DNA of 8,897 nt from Candidatus Aminicenantota bacterium (GTDB lineage Bacteria > Acidobacteriota > Aminicenantia > Aminicenantales > Aminicenantaceae), in NCBI GenBank assembly GCA_030627155.1, contig DAOUSP010000042.1, positions 1 through 8,897 on the forward strand, given 5' to 3'. Positions 1 to 6,887 of this stretch are shown here, piece by piece. The notes under the pieces are model-generated. The model made no database searches. It saw nothing but the letters and a program-made list of their open reading frames with translations, and was not told where the DNA came from. Numbering within the stretch: position 1 is the stretch's first letter; every line of letters begins with the position of its first letter. The position numbers and the translations under genes are program-made.

Positions 1-68
1 CTAATTTTAATTACGATATCATGAGAGGTTAACCCTTGAGGTTTATTAACAAGGATTAGGCCATCCAT
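1..68 (-). CDS. truB: tRNA pseudouridine-55 synthase TruB, N-terminal fragment (cut by window edge)
   Basis: TruB isomerises U55 to pseudouridine in the T-loop of nearly all tRNAs. Only the first 22 codons are in the window. Starting at the ATG at 68-66 they read MDGLILVNKPQGLTSHDIVI..., the characteristic TruB opening in which a short strand is followed by the NKPxGxTSHD motif. The catalytic aspartate lies outside the window. The start is fixed by this motif, although no clear Shine-Dalgarno sequence precedes it (the upstream stretch is A/T-rich). It lies 41 bp after the stop of the DHH phosphoesterase gene on the same strand and is probably the next gene of the nusA operon. The edge truncation comes from the window, not from mutation. 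Identity is inferred from the N-terminal motif and operon position only. Confidence 0.88.
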   Translation of the reverse strand, partial: MDGLILVNKPQGLTSHDIVIKI

Positions 69-109
69 GATTATTTTTTCAGAAAAAGTATTTTTTATTT
101 TAGATTATT

Positions 110-1075
110 TTAGGCTTTATTGAGAATCTCAAATACAGTCTTAGGAATTTCGTTCAGTAAACTATTATAATCCCCGGAGACTGTGAAGCCGGCCGCATGA
201 ATATGGCCACCTCCGCCAAAGTATTCTGCTACTAAAGCAGCATTTGTCGTGCCTTTTGACCGGACACTTACTCTAAAGACATCTTTATCTATTTCTTTGA
301 AAAACAATACTATTTGCACTCCTTTAATAGATCGAGCTAATGTTATGATATCTTCAGTATCTACCTCTGTTAAATTAAGAGACGATAAGTCCTTTTTAAA
401 CATGGAAATGACAGCAATTTGTCCGTTCTCTTTCATCTTGAGAGTAGAAAGGACTTTCCCTAAAAGCTTTATTTTCTCTGGGGAATTGTTATTGAATAAC
501 AGTTCGGAAATTCTAAATGGGTCGGCTCCTTTCTTTATTAACTCAAAACATACTTTAAAGGATTCTGCCCTTGTATTTGAAAATTGGAAGGAACCTGTAT
601 CTGAGACAATTGCACAATAAAGGTTGTTTGCTATCTGAGTAGTGAATGAGATGTTTAGTTTTTCCGCAAGCTGGAAAGCTAATTCAGCAACAGCGGAGGC
701 TTCAGGATCGACCCAATTAATATCCGCATAAAGATCATTGGAGTAATGGTGGTCAATGTTGATTAGATAATAATCTTGTATATACTTCTGGCCAGAACGT
801 GAGATGTCAGCGCATTCAAGAAGAATAACTAAATCATAATAATTAGGAGGAATGAGTCCGATTTTTATCTTTTCAATGTCAGGGAAACGTGAGAAAGGGG
901 AGGGGGTTTTATCTTTATTTATGATTGCCATTTCCTTCCCTAACTGCTCCCCTATAAAATATAGAGATAGGCTCGTACATATGGAATCTCCATCCGGTCT
1001 AAGGTGGGAAGTAATAACAATGCGGCGGCTGGCTAAAATTTTCTCGCAAATAAGGTCAACCGCGCTTTTTTTCAT
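110..1075 (-). CDS. nrnA: DHH/DHHA1 family phosphoesterase, NrnA-like (nanoRNase / pAp phosphatase)
   Basis: Members of this family degrade 2-5 nt RNAs and dephosphorylate 3'-phosphoadenosine 5'-phosphate (pAp) in the cytoplasm, using Mn2+. The 321 residues cover the whole family length. Motif I is SHLRPDGD (H24, D28, D30), motif III is the DHH signature (D108-H109-H110), and motif IV is SDTGSFQF (D159). The C-terminal DHHA1 domain carries GGGGH (287-291) followed by HAAGF. Two deviations are visible. Motif II reads LLECAD with Glu87 where most family members have a metal-binding Asp, and the GS that normally follows DGDxx is Cys-Thr (33-34). The ATG start lies inside the 3' end of rbfA (20-bp overlap) and has no Shine-Dalgarno sequence, so translation is probably coupled to rbfA. 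The family call is firm. The exact substrate (nanoRNA, pAp or both) is inferred from the family. Confidence 0.9.
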   Translation of the reverse strand: MKKSAVDLICEKILASRRIVITSHLRPDGDSICTSLSLYFIGEQLGKEMAIINKDKTPSPFSRFPDIEKIKIGLIPPNYYDLVILLECADISRSGQKYIQDYYLINIDHHYSNDLYADINWVDPEASAVAELAFQLAEKLNISFTTQIANNLYCAIVSDTGSFQFSNTRAESFKVCFELIKKGADPFRISELLFNNNSPEKIKLLGKVLSTLKMKENGQIAVISMFKKDLSSLNLTEVDTEDIITLARSIKGVQIVLFFKEIDKDVFRVSVRSKGTTNAALVAEYFGGGGHIHAAGFTVSGDYNSLLNEIPKTVFEILNKA

Positions 1076-1415
1076 TTTTTTTTATACTGTTAATAATCTC
1101 ATCAATTTTTTTTTCATAATTGAGAAATGGGTCAATAGAAAAAATAAGCATGGGATTATACTTTAATTTTATTTTTGAGGCAATAGATTTTCTTAAATAC
1201 CCTTTTCTTTTGTTTAGAGTTTCAAGAATCATGTTTTCTTTATCATGTTGATACATGCTTAAATAAACTTTTGCTGTTTTTAAATCCTTGCTCATGCTGA
1301 CGTTTGTGATTGTGATTAGGCCAGAGGAGGTATCTTGAATGACTTCTATTAAAAAGCGACTCAATTCTTCTTTTATTAGGCTTGCAACCCGTTTTTGACG
1401 CCTTGTCTCGTTCAT
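1056..1415 (-). CDS. rbfA: 30S ribosome-binding factor A
   Basis: RbfA binds the 30S subunit and helps 16S rRNA 5'-end maturation; in other bacteria it is a cold-shock factor. The 119 residues match the usual length of about 110-130. They show the expected single KH-type fold pattern: an R-rich N-terminus, the helix with IKEELSRFL, DTSSGLITITNVSMSKDLKTA (split here: DTSSGLITIT then NVSMSKDLKTAKVYLS), and the C-terminal strand PMLIFSIDP. The last residues are Lys-rich (KKNEKKRG). The stop overlaps the start of the DHH gene by 20 bp. The ATG at 1415-1413 has no properly spaced Shine-Dalgarno sequence: the only purine-rich run (GGGAAGAG) ends 15 bases upstream and forms the 3' arm of a hairpin. 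Upstream codons stay open in frame for about 20 codons but contain no start codon, so this ATG is the best choice. Translation may depend on the small ORF that ends two bases upstream. Confidence 0.95.
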   Translation of the reverse strand: MNETRRQKRVASLIKEELSRFLIEVIQDTSSGLITITNVSMSKDLKTAKVYLSMYQHDKENMILETLNKRKGYLRKSIASKIKLKYNPMLIFSIDPFLNYEKKIDEIINSIKKNEKKRG

Positions 1416-1417
1416 TT

Positions 1418-1528
1418 TTATTTTATACAGCTCTTCCCTTGGGGAAAAGAAATTTTCATTTGGGTAGGAGCAAAGTCATCCTCAGGCATTTCCTCTTTAA
1501 TTTGACTTGATGGAACTTCAAATATCAC
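1418..1528 (-). CDS. possible small ORF (36 codons) upstream of rbfA
   Basis: This is an unrecognised candidate peptide. A GTG at 1528-1526 opens 36 codons ending in TAA at 1420-1418, leaving only two bases before the rbfA ATG. The peptide reads roughly VIFEVPSSQIKEEMPEDDF followed by a basic, Cys-containing tail. A strong Shine-Dalgarno sequence, AAGGAGG (1548-1542), lies upstream, but the 13-base gap to the GTG is longer than ideal. The tight stop/start spacing would suit translational coupling to rbfA, which lacks its own good ribosome site. An alternative is that this is the remnant of a slightly longer gene: a second Shine-Dalgarno-like GAAGGA precedes an ATG at 1574 that stops after five codons, and two single-base insertions would join that start to this frame. 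It could also be non-coding leader sequence. Confidence 0.33.
   Translation of the reverse strand: MIFEVPSSQIKEEMPEDDFAPTQMKISFPQGKSCIK
1431..1449 (-). promoter_or_regulatory. hairpin in the rbfA leader
   Basis: On the minus strand CTTTTCCC and GGGAAGAG pair over 8 bp (one G-U) around a CAA loop, 15 bases before the rbfA start. No U-run follows, so it does not look like a terminator. It sequesters the only Shine-Dalgarno-like purines near rbfA, which suggests control of rbfA translation. That role is inference. Confidence 0.4.
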
Positions 1529-1599
1529 GGAGTTAAAGATGCCTCCTTATGTAATATTATTTTTTGTTGCTCATAAAGTCCTTCTTTATTGCATATTTT

Positions 1600-1881
1600 T
1601 TATAAGAAATGTATTTGTTTGGTAATCATTTCTCCTTCAATGTTTTCCTCGATATCCAGAATGACTTTGTTTAATAAGCGCTCTACAACTATTTTATGGC
1701 TATTTAGAGTAACAATTCCAATCTTTATTCTTTGCCATTTGTCTTGATAATCTAATTCTGCAATAGCTACATTATATTTTTTTTGGATTCTGTCTCTAAT
1801 GCTCTTTATATACTTTCTTTTTTCTTTGAGAGAATGGGAGTAGGGAATATAAATTTCTAAATTAAGAAATCCAATGAACAT
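1600..1881 (-). CDS. DUF503 family protein (YlxP-like)
   Basis: This is a small conserved protein of unknown biochemical role, found in many bacteria between infB and rbfA, which points to ribosome or translation work. The sequence fits the family throughout: a first strand FIGFLNLEIYIP, then SHSLKEKRKYIKSIRDRI, the core NVAIAELDYQDKWQRIKIGIVTL, and an amphipathic C-terminal helix. The start is ambiguous. An in-frame TTG at 1887 would add two residues. I chose the ATG at 1881 because family members normally begin directly with M-x-[IV]-G. That gives 93 aa, close to the usual 90-100. Neither start has a clear Shine-Dalgarno sequence, so reinitiation after the infB stop, 21 bases upstream, is plausible. 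The start codon is inside a short inverted repeat (CCAATG-TT-CATTGG). No catalytic motif is visible. Confidence 0.88.
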   Translation of the reverse strand: MFIGFLNLEIYIPYSHSLKEKRKYIKSIRDRIQKKYNVAIAELDYQDKWQRIKIGIVTLNSHKIVVERLLNKVILDIEENIEGEMITKQIHFL

Positions 1882-1902
1882 TGGCAATTAAATTAAATTA
1901 TC

Positions 1903-3699
1903 TTAACTTTCTTTCTCAATAATAAATGCTTCGATTATGTCGCCTTCTTGAATGTCTTTAAACTTGTCAAATCCAATTCCGCATTCGTATTCTTTTTTTA
2001 TCTCGGTTACATTTTCCTTCAAATGTTTTAGAGAAGAAATACGACCAGTGTGAATGACGTTGTTATCCCGTATGATTCTGGCTTGTACATTTCGAACTAT
2101 TTTCCCATCCGTGACATAACATCCTGCAATGACTCCTATACGAGGAATGTTGAAAATCCTTTTGACCACTGCCTTCCCTAAATAAGTTTTTATGAAAGTA
2201 GGTTCTAATAAACCAACAAGAGCTTTTTTAATGTCATCTGTTAGCTGGTAAATTACGTTATAGATTCTAATCTCAACCTGTTCCTTTTTTGCAATGTCCA
2301 GTATTTTTTGGCTGGCTTTTGTGTTATAACCGACGATAATTGCACTGGATGCAGAAGCAAGACTGATATCTGATTCAGTAATATTGCCTGTTGCTGAATG
2401 GATGATTTTTATTTTTACTTGCTCATTACTTAAATTTGGAAGCAGGTCTTTAAGAACTTCTACAGAGCCTTGAACATCTGCTTTGATAATAATAGGAAGT
2501 TCTTTTTCGCCTTTATCTTCGATTTGTTTAAATAGTTGGTCGAGTGTCAAACGCTCTGTCCTTTTAGGCTCTTCTTTTTTTAGCATGGAATTTCGGAATT
2601 CTACAATATTTTTTGCCGTTTCTATATTGGAAACAGCTTGGAAAAAATCTCCGGCCACTGGGACGTCATAAAAACCAAGGATTTCAGCCGGCATCGAAGG
2701 TAAAACTTTTTTCAATGGTTTTCCATATTCATCAAATATTGCCCGGACTTTTCCGTAACATAGGCCCGAAACAAATGCTTCACCTAAAGTAAGAGTGCCA
2801 TGCTCAATAATTACTGTTGCTAAAGGCCCTTTTTTTGCATCCAATCGAGCTTCTAATATTATGCCGTGAGCTTTAACGTTGGGATTTGCCTTTATTTCAA
2901 TAACATCGCTGAGAAGCAAGATCATTTCCAACAATTCATCCAGATTTTTCTTTTCTTTTGCTGAGATTTCTACACAAACAGTATCTCCTCCCCATTCTTC
3001 TACAAGAAGGTCTTCTTTAGAAAGTTGTTGTTTCACCTTATCCACATCTGCTTCTGGTTTATCTGTTTTATTGATAGCTACAATGATTGGAACATTTGCA
3101 GCTTTAGCATGATCGACGGCTTCCTTTGTCTGAGGCATGACTCCGTCATCGGCAGCAACAATCAGAACTACAATATCTGTAATTTTTGCACCTCTGGACC
3201 TTAGTTTTGTAAATGCTTCATGTCCAGGTGTATCTATAAACGTAATATAACGATTATTATGCTTAATTCTGTAAGCTCCTATATGTTGAGTAATGCCTCC
3301 GAATTCTCTGCCTACTATGTTGGATTTTCTAATAGCATCCAGCAGGGTGGTTTTTCCATGATCTACATGTCCCATGATAGTGACAACAGGAGGTCTGGGA
3401 ATCAATTCTTTAGGATTACTTAGTGCGAGACTACGGGTCTCTTCTTCGATAGAAACGAGTTTTATATCTAAGTTATAAGCTTTGGAAACAACTTCAAGAA
3501 TAGATGTATTGACAATATCATTTATATTTACTGCGAAATCTTTCGAATTAATGCACTCAATTAATTCTTTGCTTTTAACGCCAATTTTATTGCTAAGGTC
3601 TTTGAGGGTTGTCCCTTCACGTATATAAAGTTTTTTAGTAGAACCTGTATCAGGCTTACTTTTAGACTTTGAGGATTTATTTATTGCTTGTTTTTTCAT
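1903..3699 (-). CDS. infB: translation initiation factor IF-2
   Basis: IF2 is the GTPase that brings initiator fMet-tRNA to the 30S P site and promotes subunit joining. At 598 residues it is a short version (B. subtilis about 716, E. coli 890). The N-terminus has a Lys/Ser-rich tail and one IF2_N module (about 24-85). The G domain starts near 104, with G1 GHVDHGKT (110-117), G2 GGITQHIGAY (134-143), G3 DTPGH (156-160), G4 NKTD (210-213, where Ile or Met is commoner at the third place) and G5 SAK (246-248). Domain II, the IF2-specific domain III (IIIKADVQGSVEVL) and the C-terminal tRNA-binding domain (GVIAGCYVTDGKI...) are all complete. The ATG is supported by GGAG about 12 bases upstream. The gene follows nusA by 38 bp with no ylxR-type gene between them, and the stop lies 21 bp before the DUF503 ATG. 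Confidence 0.98.
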   Translation of the reverse strand: MKKQAINKSSKSKSKPDTGSTKKLYIREGTTLKDLSNKIGVKSKELIECINSKDFAVNINDIVNTSILEVVSKAYNLDIKLVSIEEETRSLALSNPKELIPRPPVVTIMGHVDHGKTTLLDAIRKSNIVGREFGGITQHIGAYRIKHNNRYITFIDTPGHEAFTKLRSRGAKITDIVVLIVAADDGVMPQTKEAVDHAKAANVPIIVAINKTDKPEADVDKVKQQLSKEDLLVEEWGGDTVCVEISAKEKKNLDELLEMILLLSDVIEIKANPNVKAHGIILEARLDAKKGPLATVIIEHGTLTLGEAFVSGLCYGKVRAIFDEYGKPLKKVLPSMPAEILGFYDVPVAGDFFQAVSNIETAKNIVEFRNSMLKKEEPKRTERLTLDQLFKQIEDKGEKELPIIIKADVQGSVEVLKDLLPNLSNEQVKIKIIHSATGNITESDISLASASSAIIVGYNTKASQKILDIAKKEQVEIRIYNVIYQLTDDIKKALVGLLEPTFIKTYLGKAVVKRIFNIPRIGVIAGCYVTDGKIVRNVQARIIRDNNVIHTGRISSLKHLKENVTEIKKEYECGIGFDKFKDIQEGDIIEAFIIEKES

Positions 3700-3737
3700 A
3701 GTCTATTTAATCTCCAAATTCTATTCGTTCAAGTTTA

Positions 3738-4763
3738 TTATTTTTTGATTTCTATCTTCCAGCCAACGAGCTTTGATGCCAGCCTAACGTTGATCCCTTT
3801 TTTCCCAATAGCGAGTGAAAACTGGTCATTTGAAACAGCTGCCTGCATTAACTTCTCTTGTTTATTCAAGATGAAGATGTTATCTACTTTTGCAGGGCTG
3901 AGAGCAGATTTGGCATAAGTTTCGGGATTATCTGACCATTTAATGATATCTATTTTTTCTCCGTTTAGCTCTTTACTTATGGCAAGAACTCTGTTTCCTT
4001 TTACTCCAATACAGGCTCCAATTGGGTCGACATCTTTTTCTTTTGTTAAAACAGCAACCTTAGCTCTTTCTCCGGGATGCCTGACGATGTCTTTGATTTC
4101 AATTGTTCCGTTTACTATCTCAGGTATCTCAACTTCCAAAAGTTTATACAGAAATTTTGTGTCTGTTCTTGATACAATAACCTGAGGGCCTCTATTTTCC
4201 TTGTAAACATATTTAATGACAGCTTTTATGCGGTCTCCTCTACGGAATTCTTCGTTAGGAAGCTTTTCAAGATAGGGAAGAAGCACATCAGTTTTATTTA
4301 CTTCAAGAATCATGTTTTTATTTAATTCAAATCTTCTTAAAACACCTGTGACTATCTCTCCAAGGCGTGGAGCGAATTGTCTATAGATTTTTTCCTGTTC
4401 AGCATTCTTGACTTTTTGAAATATCACTTGTTTTGCGGCCTGAACAGCTATGCGGTCGAGCGTATCAGAAGGGAGGTCAATTTCAATGTAGCTTCCAAGC
4501 GTAGCTGCAGCATCAATTTTTTTTGCTTCAGATAAAGAAACTTCTTTAGCCAATTCTTTTGGTTTTTCACAGATACGCTTCACTGTAAAAACTCTTAATT
4601 CACCTTTTTCTGGCTGGAAAATTATATTGATTTTTTCGCCGTTGGAGAAATATTTCATTGAAGCTACTTTGAAAGACTCAACAATTGCATTTACAATAAC
4701 TTGTGTGTCTACACTTCTTTCTTTGCTCAATTGAACAATAGTACTCCACACGTTTACTTTCAT
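3738..4763 (-). CDS. nusA: transcription termination/antitermination factor NusA
   Basis: NusA binds RNA polymerase and nascent RNA, affecting pausing, termination and rRNA antitermination. Its 341 residues form the minimal layout: an N-terminal polymerase-binding domain (about 1-125, with the IDLPSDTLDRIAVQAAKQVI segment), an S1 domain (about 135-200, GEIVTGVLRRF...), KH1 with its GVKG loop (253-256, within DPIGACIGVKGNRV) and KH2 with GKKG (320-323, within SLAIGKKGINVRLAS). It stops just after KH2 and lacks the C-terminal acidic repeats of E. coli NusA (495 aa). The start is supported by AAGGCAG about six bases before the ATG. It is the first gene of its operon, directly downstream of two promoters, and rimP, its common partner, is not upstream. 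NusA often autoregulates its operon. Nothing in this short leader shows how that would happen here. Confidence 0.97.
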   Translation of the reverse strand: MKVNVWSTIVQLSKERSVDTQVIVNAIVESFKVASMKYFSNGEKINIIFQPEKGELRVFTVKRICEKPKELAKEVSLSEAKKIDAAATLGSYIEIDLPSDTLDRIAVQAAKQVIFQKVKNAEQEKIYRQFAPRLGEIVTGVLRRFELNKNMILEVNKTDVLLPYLEKLPNEEFRRGDRIKAVIKYVYKENRGPQVIVSRTDTKFLYKLLEVEIPEIVNGTIEIKDIVRHPGERAKVAVLTKEKDVDPIGACIGVKGNRVLAISKELNGEKIDIIKWSDNPETYAKSALSPAKVDNIFILNKQEKLMQAAVSNDQFSLAIGKKGINVRLASKLVGWKIEIKK

Positions 4764-4781
4764 TTTTCTGCCTTAATGATA

Positions 4782-4810
4782 ATTATACCAGGTTAATAAA
4801 GAGGGATGAA
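4782..4810 (-). promoter_or_regulatory. extended -10 promoter (P2) for nusA operon
   Basis: On the minus strand the -10 is TATAAT (4787-4782), preceded by TGG (4790-4788), giving the extended TGnTATAAT form. A weak -35, TTCATC (4810-4805), sits 17 bases upstream. Transcription would start about 11-12 bases before the nusA ATG, leaving a very short leader that still holds the ribosome site AAGG. Confidence 0.6.
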
Positions 4811-4838
4811 TTATATCTTAATTAACAAAGAATATCAA
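4810..4838 (-). promoter_or_regulatory. near-consensus sigma70-type promoter (P1) for nusA operon
   Basis: On the minus strand TTGATA (4838-4833, 5 of 6 to consensus) and TATAAT (4815-4810, 6 of 6) are separated by exactly 17 bases. The start point would be near 4803, about 40 bases before the nusA ATG. This is the best sigma70-type promoter in the window and fits a strongly expressed housekeeping operon. Confidence 0.72.
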
Positions 4839-4859
4839 ACAAGATAATGTGAAGAAATA

Positions 4860-6824
4860 TTACATAATTAGTGGAGCAAAAACCAGGCTTACTACAGCCA
4901 TCAGCTTAATCAGGATATTCATGGAAGGTCCTGCTGTGTCTTTCAATGGGTCCCCAACAGTATCTCCGATGATAGCTGCTGCATGTGTTTCTGTGCCTTT
5001 CCCTCCCAGATTTCCTGCCTCAATCCATTTCTTGGCATTATCCCAGGATGCTCCTGAGTTTGCCATGAATATGCCAAGAAGAACTCCTGTGGCTGTTGCT
5101 CCTACTAAGAATCCTCCCAATGCTTCAGGGCCAATGATAAAGCCAACAAGAAGAGGAGCGATAATAGCAAGAATTCCAGGAAAAATCATTTCTCTGAGAG
5201 CGGTCCGGGTGACAATATCAATACAACGGTCAGAATCTGGCTTTGCATTACCTTCTATAAGGCCTTTTATTTCTTTAAACTGCCTTCTGATTTCATGAAC
5301 CATTTTATCAGCCCCTCTTCCTACGGCCTTTAATGTTATAGAAGCCATGACGAATGGCATGAGAGCACCGAAAAGAACCCCAATAACAGTTTCAACGTGC
5401 GTGAGACTGATGACTGAAAGATTTGTGGTTTTCTGATAAGCTGAAAATAGAGCCAATGCTGTCAGTGCCGCAGAACCAATAGCAAATCCTTTTCCAATAG
5501 CTGCAGTTGTATTTCCTAAAGAATCAAGCTTGTCTGTGATTTTCCGGATTTTTGGACCTGCCTTGGACATTTCAGCAATACCACCAGCATTATCAGCGAT
5601 AGGTCCATAGGAGTCAGTGGACATGACAATACCGATTGTCGCCAACATCCCCACTGCTGAAATAGCGATTCCATAAAGTCCTGATAATTTATAGGAAGTG
5701 AAAATAGCCAATCCTAAGGTAAGTATAGGAAGAACAGTACTTTCGAATCCAACCGCGATGCCTGTAATAATAGTTGGGGCACAGCCTGTTTGAGATTTTC
5801 TTGCGATGTTTTTTATTGGAGGCCCTGAAGTAAAGTATTCACTTTCCAATCCTATAAGAACACCGGCTAACATACCGCTTACTACTGCCAAGAAAATATT
5901 TAAATCACCTAAAAGAGCTTTTATGGAGAGATAGGCACCAATTAAAAATATGACTCCGCTTATGTAAGTGGAATTTCTGAGGACAGATTGAGGGCTGAAA
6001 TTTTTTAATATATTAATAGAAAAAACACCTATGATAGAACTTAATAATCCAATCAAGATAAGAAGAAGGGGAAGTGACATATAATTAAGGGCAGGAGTTA
6101 ATGTGTAGCCAATGGCCATTGAAGCAATCACAGATCCAGCATAGGATTCGAACAAGTCAGCACCCATTCCTGCTGTATCTCCGACATTATCACCCACATT
6201 GTCAGCTATTACTCCAGGGTTTCGAGGGTCGTCTTCAGGAATTCCAGCTTCGATTTTTCCGACTAAATCGGTCCCAACATCTGCGCTTTTAGTGTAAATC
6301 CCTCCGCCAACACGAGCGAAAAGAGCAACTGAACTTGCTCCCATTGCGAATCCGTTAATAATCATAGGGTTTTTTGTAAAGAAGAAAAGCAAACTGATTC
6401 CAATAACACCTAAAGCTGCGACAGAAATTCCCATCACAGCTCCTCCCTTAAATGCGATTGAAAGAGCTAATGGAATTCCGCCTTTAATGGCTCCCTGTGT
6501 GGCACGGACTGCAGAGCGGGTGGAACCTTTAAGACCAATGAATCCAGCAAGCATGGAACAGCTTGCTCCAGTAAAGAAAGCCAGACTTGTGGATATTGAG
6601 AATGTCTTCCATAGAATGAGGAATATTACTATGACGAAAATAGAAATAAACGTGTATTCCCGTTTTAAAAATATCATGGCTCCGGAATGAATAGATTCTG
6701 CGATTTCCTGCATAACCTTGTTTCCAGAGGGGTATTTTTTTATTTGCAAATAAAGTATTAGTGAAAATATAAGTCCTAAAAAGCCGATGACGAATGAATA
6801 TGGTACAGCGTTTAATAAATTCAT
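4860..6824 (-). CDS. hppA: K+-dependent membrane-bound pyrophosphatase (ion-pumping, Na+ and/or H+)
   Basis: This enzyme hydrolyses cytosolic PPi and uses the energy to pump Na+ or H+ across the inner membrane. At 654 residues it is a full-length bacterial form, with about 16 expected membrane helices. Active-site motifs are intact: DVGTDLVGKIE (182-192; Thr where Ala is usual), EDDPRNP (197-203), ADNVGDNVGD (207-216), DNAGGIAEM (411-419), WDNAKK (594-599) and GDTVGDPLKDTAGPS (620-634). GNTTAAIG (437-444) has Ala and Gly where K+-independent enzymes have Lys and Thr, so it should be K+-dependent. In the ion gate, D223 and E226 (ADLFESY) match the Asp/Glu pair of the Thermotoga maritima Na+ pump and differ from the later Glu of plant H+ pumps. 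Na+ versus Na+/H+ pumping cannot be settled from sequence. AAAGGTG five bases upstream supports the ATG. No terminator is visible after the stop. Confidence 0.97.
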   Translation of the reverse strand: MNLLNAVPYSFVIGFLGLIFSLILYLQIKKYPSGNKVMQEIAESIHSGAMIFLKREYTFISIFVIVIFLILWKTFSISTSLAFFTGASCSMLAGFIGLKGSTRSAVRATQGAIKGGIPLALSIAFKGGAVMGISVAALGVIGISLLFFFTKNPMIINGFAMGASSVALFARVGGGIYTKSADVGTDLVGKIEAGIPEDDPRNPGVIADNVGDNVGDTAGMGADLFESYAGSVIASMAIGYTLTPALNYMSLPLLLILIGLLSSIIGVFSINILKNFSPQSVLRNSTYISGVIFLIGAYLSIKALLGDLNIFLAVVSGMLAGVLIGLESEYFTSGPPIKNIARKSQTGCAPTIITGIAVGFESTVLPILTLGLAIFTSYKLSGLYGIAISAVGMLATIGIVMSTDSYGPIADNAGGIAEMSKAGPKIRKITDKLDSLGNTTAAIGKGFAIGSAALTALALFSAYQKTTNLSVISLTHVETVIGVLFGALMPFVMASITLKAVGRGADKMVHEIRRQFKEIKGLIEGNAKPDSDRCIDIVTRTALREMIFPGILAIIAPLLVGFIIGPEALGGFLVGATATGVLLGIFMANSGASWDNAKKWIEAGNLGGKGTETHAAAIIGDTVGDPLKDTAGPSMNILIKLMAVVSLVFAPLIM

Positions 6825-6858
6825 TTGAACACCTTTTTATAAGAAGATAAAGAAACGT

Positions 6859-6887
6859 TGTATAACATGAATTAGAAGACATTTCAA
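6859..6887 (-). promoter_or_regulatory. sigma70-type promoter of hppA
   Basis: On the minus strand TTGAAA (6887-6882, 5 of 6) and TATACA (6864-6859, 4 of 6) are 17 bases apart. TG one base before the -10 gives an extended -10. The start point would be near 6852, leaving a leader of about 28 bases with the AAAGGTG ribosome site of hppA. Confidence 0.55.

Noticed and set aside
249..620. 123-codon plus-strand frame antisense to the DHH gene
   Set aside because: It is opposite conserved catalytic-domain sequence, with no ribosome site and no family resemblance.
4849..5298. 149-codon plus-strand frame antisense to hppA
   Set aside because: It lies wholly opposite the highly conserved C-terminal part of hppA, and its Pro/Ser/Ala-rich product mirrors the hppA codons.
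6529..6882. 117-codon minus-strand frame overlapping the start of hppA
   Set aside because: It is an alternative frame over the conserved hppA N-terminus and the hppA promoter. The sequence is Cys/His/Phe/Arg-rich without any family features.
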